NCBI GenBank assembly: GCA_964492615.1
Contig: CAZBKZ010000016.1
Coordinates: 1-50,285, forward strand
Length of the DNA stretch: 50,285 nt
Direction: 5' to 3'
DNA from: JAABTH01 sp964492615
Lineage (GTDB): Bacteria > Bacillota > Dethiobacteria > DTU022
Both the position numbers and the translations under genes were made by a program. Below, piece after piece: positions 38,883 through 47,156 of this stretch (the first letter of the stretch is position 1; each line of letters begins with the position of its first letter). The notes below the pieces were generated by a model, which worked only from the letters and a program-made list of their open reading frames with translations, was not told the origin of the DNA and did not search any database.

Positions 38883-38932
38883 AAAAGACCGGCGCATATA
38901 ACAGGCTTAAAGCCTTTATGTTCCGGTCTTTT
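38883..38932. terminator. Bidirectional terminator between cvpA-like and mtbC-like genes
   Basis: AAAAGACCGG and CCGGTCTTTT form a 10-bp stem with an inner AGGC/GCCT hairpin. A- and T-rich flanks serve both convergent genes. Confidence 0.85.
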
Positions 38933-38958
38933 AAAACTATTAGTTTAAAAACAACTTT

Positions 38959-39603
38959 TTAATTTTTGAGCAGTTCAAGCACCTTGTTAACACCTTCGGC
39001 CGCATCCTCGGCATAAGCATCGGCACCGATTTTGTCGGCCCAACGCTGGGTGCAGGGGGCGCCTCCAATAATTGTTTTATACTTATCGCGCAGGCCGCGC
39101 TTGCGCAGTTCTTCTTCCAGTTTTTCCTGGTTCGGCATTGTAGTGGTTAAAAGAGCGCTGGTACCTATAATTTTTGCTCCATGTTCTTCAGCTGCCTCGA
39201 TAATTTTATCGACGGGAACATCGCGGCCGAGATCAATAACCTCCACGCCCTGGGTCTGGATCAAAGCGACAGCAATACCCTTACCGATGTCATGAACATC
39301 CCCTTCAACCGTGGCAAAGATCATGGTCCCCAGTTTTTCGGCTGCTTTCCCTTCAATTGCTTCATCCAAAACCTCTACGGCAGCTTTCATTGCCTCAGCA
39401 GCCAAGATCATTTCTGGCATAAACACCTCGCCCCTGCTGAAAAGATCGCCAATCTCCCTGATGCCGACGCTGTAACCCTCGGTCAGCACTTTAACCGGAT
39501 CGACTCCCTCATCCAGGGCCTGGCGGGCCACTTCAACTGCTTTTTCATCATCAATATCAAGTATTGCCTGTCTGGCCTCATTAAGAATAGATTCTAAGCT
39601 CAA
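38959..39603 (-). CDS. mtbC: Corrinoid protein of methylamine methyltransferase (MtbC-like)
   Basis: This 214-residue methyl-carrier protein has an N-terminal helical cap (residues 1-90) and a B12-binding Rossmann domain with the cobalt-ligand motif EGDVHDIGKGI (DxHxxG) at about 101-111, then SALLTTTMPNQ and IIGGAPCTQRWADKIGADAYAEDAAEGV. It accepts the methyl from MtbB, encoded just upstream, and hands it on. In bacteria the acceptor is likely tetrahydrofolate via another methyltransferase not found here. The TTG start has GGGGTG 6 nt upstream and lies 16 nt after the mtbB stop, so they are co-transcribed. Confidence 0.93.
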   Translation of the reverse strand: MSLESILNEARQAILDIDDEKAVEVARQALDEGVDPVKVLTEGYSVGIREIGDLFSRGEVFMPEMILAAEAMKAAVEVLDEAIEGKAAEKLGTMIFATVEGDVHDIGKGIAVALIQTQGVEVIDLGRDVPVDKIIEAAEEHGAKIIGTSALLTTTMPNQEKLEEELRKRGLRDKYKTIIGGAPCTQRWADKIGADAYAEDAAEGVNKVLELLKN

Positions 39604-39619
39604 TATTCACACCCCTTTT

Positions 39620-41011
39620 TTACTTGATGCCGGCCCTTTCCTTGAAAAGCTCGACCGAGTTTATTTTAATATCCAGTATTCTTGCAATATTAAATTTGGC
39701 TTCTATACCCTTGGGCATTTTGTTCAGATCGAAGGAACGGCCAAAACCATTCTTGGTCCTGATTTCAGTCATCAGATCCGAATCGCTTAATTCAACAGGC
39801 TTAACACCAAGTTTATCCGCTACATATTTTTTGGCTTCGTCGATCTTCATGCTTTTTGCCAGCTGCATCCGCAGAACCAGATCTCCGGCTGTGCGAATCC
39901 CGCTCATGCAGGAAGATACTCCGTGAGCCACTTCAAGGCTGAATGTATCGCCTACGCCTATCTATAACCCGTCTGCTTTACCGATTTCAATCAGGGCTTT
40001 ATCAGCCCTGGTGACGACATCAATCGGCGGAATGTCGCTCATCGGGATACCGCCGACACCCATGCCCACGTTGACATGAACAGGGATATCAGCCGCCTCG
40101 ATACAGGCTTTGACAAAAGTAACTGTACGGGCAATATTCCAGGGAAAAGACATGTTGGTGTTAGTGTTCACCACGGCGCCGAAAATGTTGGCCCCGGCTT
40201 TTTCAGCCAGTTTTACCTGCACATGGGGGTACTGCCCCGCTATTTTCGTATCGTTATACTTCAGTTTACCGTGCATACCCAGGACAAACTCGCCGGCAGC
40301 GCCCAGTTCAACACCTAGGGCGGGATACTTTTCCTTAATCTTTTCCGTGGCGATCAGGCCAGCCAGAAAATCGGCATCTCCCGAGGCTCCACAGGTGTCC
40401 AGGTTGATACCGTCTGCCCCTGCGGCATACATTTCGCCGGCGACAAAAACCATGTCGCGTACGGCATGCTCGACAGCTTCTTCCTGGGCGGCACGGGCTT
40501 CATCGATCTTGGCCATGGGGAGCAGTTCTGACCAGTTGTCTACGGGACCATCCGGCTTGGTATAAAGACCAAGATTTGGCATTGACCCATACAGAACTGG
40601 CATCACCGCATTCAGCTGAGCCAGCTCCATAACCGGAGTCTCATTATGAACAATCTGCTTTACCGCCTTGTAACTGTAATCCATATTGCCGATATCAACA
40701 GAATCGGCACCCAGCACTTTTTCACTGACCATAACCGCCATTGAACGTTCCATTGCAATGTTGGCATGATAGGTGATCTTACAGCTTCCTGAATCGGAAG
40801 TACTCACTACCTCCCGGCCGCGCTCAACACCGACAATATTGCCGGGCATGGTTATTATCTCGAAAAGATAATCCATCTCTTCTGCAGTCAGTTCAGGAAT
40901 TTTACCACGATCAGCGGCGTCTTTAACACCTTTCAGGATGTCTTCGCGAATTTCCTCAGCGGTCATATATACGCCGGAACCATCGCCCATCCTTGTGAAA
41001 AACTCACTCAA
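39620..41011 (-). CDS. mtbB: Dimethylamine methyltransferase MtbB with in-frame UAG (pyrrolysine)
   Basis: MtbB moves a methyl group from dimethylamine to the corrinoid protein MtbC. It is read as one gene of 463 residues: 349 codons, one TAG at 39962-39964, then 113 codons and a TAA stop. Codons after the TAG stay in frame and encode MtbB-like sequence (IGVGDTFSLEVAHGVSSCMSG, split about 20). The known archaeal MtbB is about 467 residues with pyrrolysine near residue 356; here it would be residue 350. N-terminal motifs include FFTRMGDGSGVYMTAEEIREDI and GNIVGVERGREVVSTSDSGS. The TTG start has AAAGGAGG 7 nt upstream. No mutation other than the TAG is visible, so it is unlikely to be a pseudogene. 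Confidence 0.93.
39962..39964 (-). other. In-frame UAG codon, probable pyrrolysine site
   Basis: The sole in-frame stop in mtbB is TAG at codon 350, in the context GGG TTA TAG ATA. Its position matches the pyrrolysine site of the family. No pylT or pylS is in this window. Confidence 0.88.
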
Positions 41012-41111
41012 GACAATTCCTCCTTTGCTTTAAAAATCCTCAGGGTCTGCTTATTCAGCAGCCTGTTAAAACCATCGTTAATCAGCAAAAATTTTACTGC
41101 TCCAAAGATCC

Positions 41112-41139
41112 AGTATAATTGATGGGTTGGGAAAGTCAA
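41112..41139 (-). promoter_or_regulatory. Promoter of the mtbB-mtbC unit
   Basis: On the minus strand TTGACT and TATACT are spaced by 16 nt, about 100 nt before the mtbB start. It also separates mtbB from the upstream SRAP gene. Confidence 0.7.
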
Positions 41140-41159
41140 TCGGATAAAAATTTAAGAGG

Positions 41160-41699
41160 TCAGGTCGATTGCAGAGGTTCAATCAGCTCGGGACGATCAT
41201 TGGCCGGGCTGTTAACAGCCTTTGATACGGGGTATAGAGTCAGCTCTTCCACCGGTGATGGTTGAAGCAGGGAGCTGATTTTTTCTTTATCAGTTGAGTG
41301 ATCAAGCCAGAGCTGGTAAGCTTCTTCGGGAATAATCACCGGCATGCGATCGTGCAAACCGGCAAGCAGCTTGTTGGCTGTAGTAGTTATGATAGTAAAG
41401 GTTTCAAGAACATCTCCGCCCTTATTCCAACTCTCCCAGAGACCGGCCATGGAAAATGGCCGTTTATCTTTCCTGGTTATATAGTAAGGTTGCTTGCCCC
41501 CATTTTCTTTCTTCCACTCGAAAAAACCGCTGGCCGGTACAAGGGCTCTTCTTTTTTTAAAAGCTTCCCTGAACGAGGGTTTTACAGCTATCGTTTCTGC
41601 ACGGGCGTTGATCATCCGGCTGCCAATTGATGGATCATCGGCCCAGAATGGCACCAGGCCCCACTGCAGCGAGGCCAGCTGAGGTTGTTCTTCTCCCGG
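41160..41699 (-). CDS. SRAP (SOS response-associated peptidase, YedK/HMCES) protein, N-terminus in gap
   Basis: This protein binds abasic sites in single-stranded DNA and crosslinks to them through its N-terminal Cys2. The visible 180 C-terminal residues are typical: LQWGLVPFWADDPSIGSRMINARAET, ALVPASGFFEWKKENGGKQPYYI, and TTANKLLAGLHDRMPVIIPEE. The reading frame runs into the N block; about 60-70 residues including Cys2 and the start are missing. A GGAGG lies just on the far side of the gap near 41810, consistent with a start inside the gap. The stop is TGA. Confidence 0.9.
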   Translation of the reverse strand, partial: PGEEQPQLASLQWGLVPFWADDPSIGSRMINARAETIAVKPSFREAFKKRRALVPASGFFEWKKENGGKQPYYITRKDKRPFSMAGLWESWNKGGDVLETFTIITTTANKLLAGLHDRMPVIIPEEAYQLWLDHSTDKEKISSLLQPSPVEELTLYPVSKAVNSPANDRPELIEPLQST

Positions 41700-41799
41700 N
41701 NNNNNNNNNNNNNNNNNNNNNNNNNNNNNNNNNNNNNNNNNNNNNNNNNNNNNNNNNNNNNNNNNNNNNNNNNNNNNNNNNNNNNNNNNNNNNNNNNNN
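41700..41799. other. Assembly gap, 100 N
   Basis: Exactly 100 N is a conventional placeholder of unknown size. The missing SRAP N-terminus needs about 200 nt, so the true gap is probably longer than drawn. Confidence 0.95.
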
Positions 41800-41839
41800 C
41801 AGGCAGCCCTCCAAAACGGGAACCGTTGCCGGAACTGCT

Positions 41840-42139
41840 TCAGGAAGTCTCTTTTTTTACATCGTAAAAGCCAAGGTTAAAGCGGTGGATGCTGGGCACC
41901 CCGGGGGGGACAAACGCCACGCGGTCTCCACCCTTCAAGAGAGTGTCAAGCGGTGCAATTTGGCGGTTTATAAAAACCACTTCCACGTTTTCCCCCGGTA
42001 TGTCTAGCTTTTCCCGCAGATCTTCTGCCGTCAGGGGCGTTTCAACCTGATATTGCATTGGGTTATCCCAGCCTCTTTCTTTAAATAGAAAATAAAGCTT
42101 GCCAAAACCTCTCACCTCAATTGCTGCCACCTGTTTCAC
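41840..42139 (-). CDS. MoaD/ThiS-like ubiquitin-fold protein without C-terminal diglycine
   Basis: This is a 99-residue beta-grasp protein. The core FGKLYFLFKERGWDNPMQYQVETPLTAEDLREKL and VEVVFINRQIAPLDTLLKGGDRVAFVPPG fits MoaD. The usual GG terminus is replaced by a 16-residue extension (VPSIHRFNLGFYDVKKETS). Without the GG it is unlikely to act as a sulfur carrier unless processed. It starts 17 nt downstream of the ADP-forming synthetase gene and is probably cotranscribed with it. Function unknown. Confidence 0.72.
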   Translation of the reverse strand: MKQVAAIEVRGFGKLYFLFKERGWDNPMQYQVETPLTAEDLREKLDIPGENVEVVFINRQIAPLDTLLKGGDRVAFVPPGVPSIHRFNLGFYDVKKETS

Positions 42140-42156
42140 CCTCTTCCTACTGATTT

Positions 42157-44331
42157 TTACTTATCTTGAGAACCGCTTAAGCCTTGTTGCTTCAGAACAA
42201 CCAGGGCATCAACCACTACCGGTTTCGCTTCGCTGATGATGATGGGATTAAGGTCTATTTCGGCTATTTCAGGGTGAAGCAAAGCAAGGTTGCCCAGTTC
42301 CTTCAGTATGCCGGCCAGGGCAGAGCGCTCGACAGCCGGTAATCCCCTGAATGAACCGAGCATTTTACCTGCCCGGATATCTTCAAGCATAGCCAGAGCA
42401 TCTGCCTCAGTCAGCGGTGCCAGCCTGAAAACCCTGTCCTTCAAAACTTCGGCAAATATACCGCCCAGGCCGAACATAACACAGGGGCCGAATCCCGGGT
42501 GTTCGATTACCCCAGCCATCATCTCGCGACCGCCTCTGACCATTTCCGCTACCAGCACCGGTATTTTCATCCCGGCTGCATCAATAATTGCATCATAAGC
42601 CTGCCTGACAGCTTCTTCGTTCTCCAGGTTAAGATATATTAAACCTTTGCCGGTTTTATGAGCAAAGCGGGCCGAACAACCTTTCAGAACAACAGGATAA
42701 CCGATTTGAGCCGCTGCCTTCACAGCCTGCCCGGGGCTCTCAGCCAAAATTTCCCTGACAACAGGAATGCCATAAGCAGCTAATATCTGTTTCGATTGAT
42801 ACTCGTCAAGAACTGTTGATCCGCCGTTAAGCGCATTACTGATAGTTGCAGCAGCACTTTCATTACACAGAGGCAGCACGGGGTTATCCCGGTAACCGCC
42901 TTCACGAATTTTATTATAGCGATACAGGGCAAGCATGGCCAGGGCAGCCTTTTCCGGGGCGTCAAAAACAGGAATACCACAATCCTGGTAAGTACGCGTA
43001 TAATCATCTTCTCGCCCAAAAAAAGATGATATGACCATGGGCATACCCAGCCCTTTACTCATCGCTGCCTGTTCTGTCGGATCGGGACTGAAATGCTCTA
43101 AAAAGTCTTCCTTGCTTTCAAAACCGAGCAGACGGTTAACATGGGGATAGATAGCCCCGATAAAACCGCTGCTCATCAGCCCATGAACTATCAAGCCGTC
43201 TACTTCGCCACTTTCGGCCAATATGCGCGGGATTGTGGCTCCTATCGCTTCAGTGTCCATGTGAAATGTGAGGTCAACCGGGTTTGAAGCCGACCCGTAA
43301 TCGGGAATCACCTTCTTAATTTCACCCTGCAGGGTTTCTGAAAAGCGGGGCACATCCAAACCCCCTTCGCTGCAGGTATGAGAAATAGCTGTTCCCGGTC
43401 CACCTGAATTGGTCAGGACTGCAATGCGGCGCCCCCTGAGGGGCGGTTGGTTGGCTAAAGCCCAACCCTGGTTGTATAGTTCCTCGATTGTATCAACCCT
43501 GATTACACCGGCCTGTTTAAATAAACCTTCATAAAGATAGTCAGGCCCGGCAAGGGCCCCGGTATGGCTTGAACCGGCCCTGGCTCCGGCATCGGAACCA
43601 CCCACGTACTGGGCAACAACCGGCTTGCGGGGTGTGATTCTGCCTGCCACCTCAAGGAAACGGTTGGCATCTTTAAGACCTTCAATGTAAAGAGCAATTG
43701 CCCCGGTCTGTTCATCATCACCCAGGTATTCCATCACATCGATCAGGCCAATATCGGCTTCATTCCCCACACTGGCTGCCTTGCTGAACCGTATTCCTCT
43801 CTTCTCAAGATAAGGCAGGGTCTGGGTAATATATGTTCCGCTCTGGGAAGCCATACCCAGCCTGCCCGGCTTGGCCTCGAGGGGCAGCACCGTTACATTA
43901 AGAGATATTTCAGTATTTATAATTCCCATGCAGTTCGGGCCCAAAAAGCGAATCCCGTAACGGGAGGCAGTTTCTTTCAGCTGCTCCTCCAGCCGTTTTC
44001 CTTCTTCTCCCGTTTCCCGGAAGCCGGCCGTGATGATAATCGCTCTTCTGGTACCAATCTTTCCGAAATCTTCCAATATGGGAATCACCAGGGGCGCCGG
44101 TAATACAAACATCACCAGGTCGGGAGCTTCGGGCAGTTCGAGGGGTGAGCGGTAAGCTTTATAACCAAAAATCTGATCATCATTAGGATGCACGGGATAA
44201 AAATTTCCTTTGTAACCATCCATAACTATGCTCAGGGCCTGGATGGTTCCCATTTTCATCGGGTTATTACCTGCCCCCACAGTAGCGATTGAACGGGGGT
44301 TCATTAATAGCTCCAGCGGATTATTGTTCAT
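42157..44331 (-). CDS. ADP-forming acyl-CoA synthetase, fused alpha-beta
   Basis: This 724-residue enzyme conserves energy as ATP from acyl-CoA, ADP and phosphate, releasing the acid, and is common in amino-acid fermenters. It has the CoA-binding domain first (PRSIATVGAGNNPMKMG, FLGPNCMGIIN), then succinyl-CoA-ligase-like motifs with the phospho-His in SSHTGAL (about residue 252), and a C-terminal ATP-grasp beta domain (VLDEYQSKQILAAYGIPVV, YPVVLKGCSARFAHKTGKG, EIDLNPIIIS). Joined alpha and beta parts are usual in this family. Arylacetyl-CoA made by IorAB is a plausible substrate. A short intergenic region separates it from the divergent flavoprotein gene. Confidence 0.92.
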   Translation of the reverse strand: MNNNPLELLMNPRSIATVGAGNNPMKMGTIQALSIVMDGYKGNFYPVHPNDDQIFGYKAYRSPLELPEAPDLVMFVLPAPLVIPILEDFGKIGTRRAIIITAGFRETGEEGKRLEEQLKETASRYGIRFLGPNCMGIINTEISLNVTVLPLEAKPGRLGMASQSGTYITQTLPYLEKRGIRFSKAASVGNEADIGLIDVMEYLGDDEQTGAIALYIEGLKDANRFLEVAGRITPRKPVVAQYVGGSDAGARAGSSHTGALAGPDYLYEGLFKQAGVIRVDTIEELYNQGWALANQPPLRGRRIAVLTNSGGPGTAISHTCSEGGLDVPRFSETLQGEIKKVIPDYGSASNPVDLTFHMDTEAIGATIPRILAESGEVDGLIVHGLMSSGFIGAIYPHVNRLLGFESKEDFLEHFSPDPTEQAAMSKGLGMPMVISSFFGREDDYTRTYQDCGIPVFDAPEKAALAMLALYRYNKIREGGYRDNPVLPLCNESAAATISNALNGGSTVLDEYQSKQILAAYGIPVVREILAESPGQAVKAAAQIGYPVVLKGCSARFAHKTGKGLIYLNLENEEAVRQAYDAIIDAAGMKIPVLVAEMVRGGREMMAGVIEHPGFGPCVMFGLGGIFAEVLKDRVFRLAPLTEADALAMLEDIRAGKMLGSFRGLPAVERSALAGILKELGNLALLHPEIAEIDLNPIIISEAKPVVVDALVVLKQQGLSGSQDK

Positions 44332-44476
44332 AAATAACCTCCTCCCTCCCTATTGATTCAAGACAATTTGCAAAATTCCTTCCCGCCACTAATACAATAA
44401 AGGCAAACTGCCTGGTTATGTCGAATAGTTTGAAAATGTAAACAACCAGCGTTTTTTCCGGAAGGAGCGACCTTAA

Positions 44477-46468
44477 TTGAAACTTTTTGAACCGATAAAT
44501 GTAGGACGCCTGAAGCTGAAAAATCGCATCGCCATGCCGGCCATACACCATTCCTACACCAGTGACGGTTTTATAAACGAGCGCCTGATCGAATATTACC
44601 GCGTGCGCGCCCACGGAGGCGCTGCCCTGATAACCATTGGCGGCTGTTCGATCGACACAGTTGGTTCCGGACCAATGATGATCGGCCTGCACGACGACAA
44701 ATTTATTCCCGGGCTGGCCAGGCTGGCTGGGGCGATTAAAAATGAAGGAGCAGCGGCTGCTGCCCAGCTTTATCAGGCTGGCCGATACGCCTTTAGCTTT
44801 ACCACCGGTCAACAGGCGATAGCGCCTTCCCCGATCGCTTCCAGGTTAACCCGTGAGACACCGCGTGAAATGACCGAGGAGGATATAAAGCAGGTAATAG
44901 TAGACTTCGGCAGGGCTGCCCGCAGGGTAAAAGAAGCCGGCTTTGATGCGGTTGAAGTTATTGCCAGCGCAGGTTACCTGATTGGCCAGTTTCTGTCCCC
45001 CATTACCAATGAAAGAACAGATAGCTATGGCGGTTCCCGGGTAAAGAGGAAGCGTTTTGGCCTGGAAGTGATCGCTGAAGTCAGGAAACAGATTGGCCCT
45101 GACTTCACCCTCCTGGTCAGGCTTTCGGGAAGTGACTTTATGCCGGGCGGCAACAGTAACCACGATATCGCTCTCTTTGCCACCGAACTGGAACAAGCCG
45201 GTGTTGACTGTTTTAATGTAACCGGGGGCTGGCATGAATCCAGGGTGCCCCAGATTACCGGTGAACTGCCGCGCGGAGGATTCGCCTACCTGGCCAGGGG
45301 TATTAAGGAAGCGGTAAGCGTACCGGTAATGGCCAGCAACAGGATCAACGACCCCCTGGTTGCAGAACAAATTCTGCTGCTTAACCTGTCGGATCTGGTT
45401 AACATGGGACGCCCGCTAATTGCCGATCCCGACCTGCCGAAAAAAACGGCAAGCGGCGATTTTGACGCAATCAGACGCTGCATTGCCTGCAACCAGGGTT
45501 GTTTTGACAGCATTTTTGCCCTACGTGATGTTCACTGCACTATTAATCCCAGGGCAGGGCGTGAGCTGGAAACAGAGATGCAAACAGCAGAAGAACCTAA
45601 AAATGTCCTGATTATCGGCGGTGGGCCGGCCGGCCTTGAAGCGGCCAGGTTGGCGGCGGAACGCGGCCACAGGGTGACACTCCGGGAAAAAGGGCGGCAG
45701 CTTGGCGGCAATTTACTCAACGCTTCAGTTCCTCCCGGAAAAGAAGAATTTGCCACCCTGATCAAGTATTATGAATACCAGCTCCCCCGCCTGGGGGTTA
45801 GAATATTCCTGAACCATGAAGCCAGGGCAGAAGAGATAATTGCCGAAAAGGCCGATGTGGTTATCATGGCCACGGGAAGCAGGGCGGTTGAAGCGCCTTT
45901 TCCGGTTGACGCGCCTGAAAAGGTAGTTACAGCGCTTGATGTTCTTGAAGGTAAAGTTATTCCGGGCGAAAAGTCGGTAGTGATCGGCGGTGGTTCCGTG
46001 GGATGCGAAACAGCAGCAACCATTGCCGAAATGGGTTCCATTTCTGCCGAATCGCTGAAATTTTTAATGGAGCATGAAGCGGAAACCCCGGAAAAGTTGA
46101 AAGAAATGCTGAATAGAGGTACCAGACAGGTTACTATAGTTGAGCTGGAAAAAGGTATCGGCCGCGATATTGGCTTAACCACCCGCTGGGTAACCATGAA
46201 ATGCATCAGGCGGTTGGGCGTTACGGTTATGGATGAATGCAGCGTTGTTAAGATTGACAGGGAAGGGGTTCATTTGAACAAGGGCGGACAGGTTGAGGTT
46301 ATACCAGCGGATACGGTAATCCTGGCAATAGGGGCGCAGGCTAACAATGCCCTTGCCGCAGAACTCGAAGGCAAGGTGAACGAGCTGCACCTGATCGGAG
46401 ACGCATGTGAACCGCGCAAACTAACCGAGGCAATCCGTGAAGGGTTTGAAACGGGCAGGGTGCTTTAA
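44477..46468 (+). CDS. Old-yellow-enzyme family flavoprotein oxidoreductase (enoate/dienoyl-CoA reductase type)
   Basis: This 663-residue enzyme has an N-terminal FMN TIM barrel (LKNRIAMPAIHHSY, YDSYGGSRVKRKRFGLEV-type motif) and a 4Fe-4S Cys motif (CIACNQGC from about 335, CTINPRAGRE). The C-terminal FAD/NAD domain has LIIGGGPAGLEAARLAAERGH near 378 and SVVIGGGSVGCETAATIAE near 500. Members reduce 2-enoates, dienoyl-CoA or related compounds with NAD(P)H. A helical insertion (ESLKFLMEHEAETPEKLKEML) sits in the second nucleotide domain. The TTG start is supported by AAGGAG 9 nt upstream. The substrate is unknown. Confidence 0.9.
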   Translation: MKLFEPINVGRLKLKNRIAMPAIHHSYTSDGFINERLIEYYRVRAHGGAALITIGGCSIDTVGSGPMMIGLHDDKFIPGLARLAGAIKNEGAAAAAQLYQAGRYAFSFTTGQQAIAPSPIASRLTRETPREMTEEDIKQVIVDFGRAARRVKEAGFDAVEVIASAGYLIGQFLSPITNERTDSYGGSRVKRKRFGLEVIAEVRKQIGPDFTLLVRLSGSDFMPGGNSNHDIALFATELEQAGVDCFNVTGGWHESRVPQITGELPRGGFAYLARGIKEAVSVPVMASNRINDPLVAEQILLLNLSDLVNMGRPLIADPDLPKKTASGDFDAIRRCIACNQGCFDSIFALRDVHCTINPRAGRELETEMQTAEEPKNVLIIGGGPAGLEAARLAAERGHRVTLREKGRQLGGNLLNASVPPGKEEFATLIKYYEYQLPRLGVRIFLNHEARAEEIIAEKADVVIMATGSRAVEAPFPVDAPEKVVTALDVLEGKVIPGEKSVVIGGGSVGCETAATIAEMGSISAESLKFLMEHEAETPEKLKEMLNRGTRQVTIVELEKGIGRDIGLTTRWVTMKCIRRLGVTVMDECSVVKIDREGVHLNKGGQVEVIPADTVILAIGAQANNALAAELEGKVNELHLIGDACEPRKLTEAIREGFETGRVL

Positions 46469-46487
46469 TAAAGGTGCGAGCAGGCAG

Positions 46488-47120
46488 TCAGACAATAATT
46501 TTAAAGGCATTGTAGAAAAAGCTGCCTCCGAAAAATACCAGCACAGCACCGAGTGCAGCGACAATCACACGGTAATGACCGGCCCTGATGAAACGACCGG
46601 TTTTACCGATAATCATTGAAATTGCGCCATACCATATGAAATCGGCAAGGATGTGGCCGATAAAAAAGGCGGTAACTCCAGCCACACCGAAGAGCTTATA
46701 AGCCTGGACCAGGAAGCCGAGGCCAACAACAGCCCACCAGAGAATAAAGTAGGGGTTGGCCGCACTGATCAAAAAACCTGAGAAAAACCAGCCCCGGTTC
46801 CGGCCGGTTGCCGGCCCGGGCTGCATATCGACTTTATTTTTATGGGCGCTGATGATCATATCAGCGCCCATGTATATTAATAGTAATCCCCCGATTATAC
46901 CGATCAAAACCTGAATGGCGGCCGACTGCAGAATAATGTCGAAACCTAAAAATATCATAAGAATTAACAATAACTCCAGCAGGGCATGGCCGGCAATAAC
47001 AACAAAACCAGAATAGGGATTGTTGTTCAGAGATTGCCTGATAGTGTAGGTTAGCAGCGGGCCGGGCATCATTGCTCCGGAAAATGCTATAGTCAGTGAC
47101 GATATGAAGATTAGAAACAT
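46488..47120 (-). CDS. LysE family amino acid exporter
   Basis: This 210-residue membrane protein has about six hydrophobic segments and the LysE/RhtB start FSGAMMPGPLLTYTIRQSL, with GGLLLIYMGADMI and SGFLISAANPYFILWWAVVG after it. It exports an amino acid or derivative. It is convergent with the flavoprotein gene and lies just downstream of the inositol phosphate synthase gene on the same strand (36 nt), but a functional link is not evident. Confidence 0.9.
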   Translation of the reverse strand: MFLIFISSLTIAFSGAMMPGPLLTYTIRQSLNNNPYSGFVVIAGHALLELLLILMIFLGFDIILQSAAIQVLIGIIGGLLLIYMGADMIISAHKNKVDMQPGPATGRNRGWFFSGFLISAANPYFILWWAVVGLGFLVQAYKLFGVAGVTAFFIGHILADFIWYGAISMIIGKTGRFIRAGHYRVIVAALGAVLVFFGGSFFYNAFKIIV

Positions 47121-47156
47121 ACCCGGAATACTCCTCTTTAAAAATTATGCAGTCTC

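Noticed and set aside
39620..41011. Treating mtbB as a pseudogene or as two genes (39962-41011 and 39620-39931)
   Set aside because: The frame is intact on both sides, the TAG sits at the family's pyrrolysine position, the promoter, ribosome site and partner gene are intact, and the second ORF alone would lack a ribosome site.
41627..42007. Plus-strand ORFs running through the N block
   Set aside because: They exist only because N is read as open sequence and they are antisense to the SRAP and MoaD-like genes.
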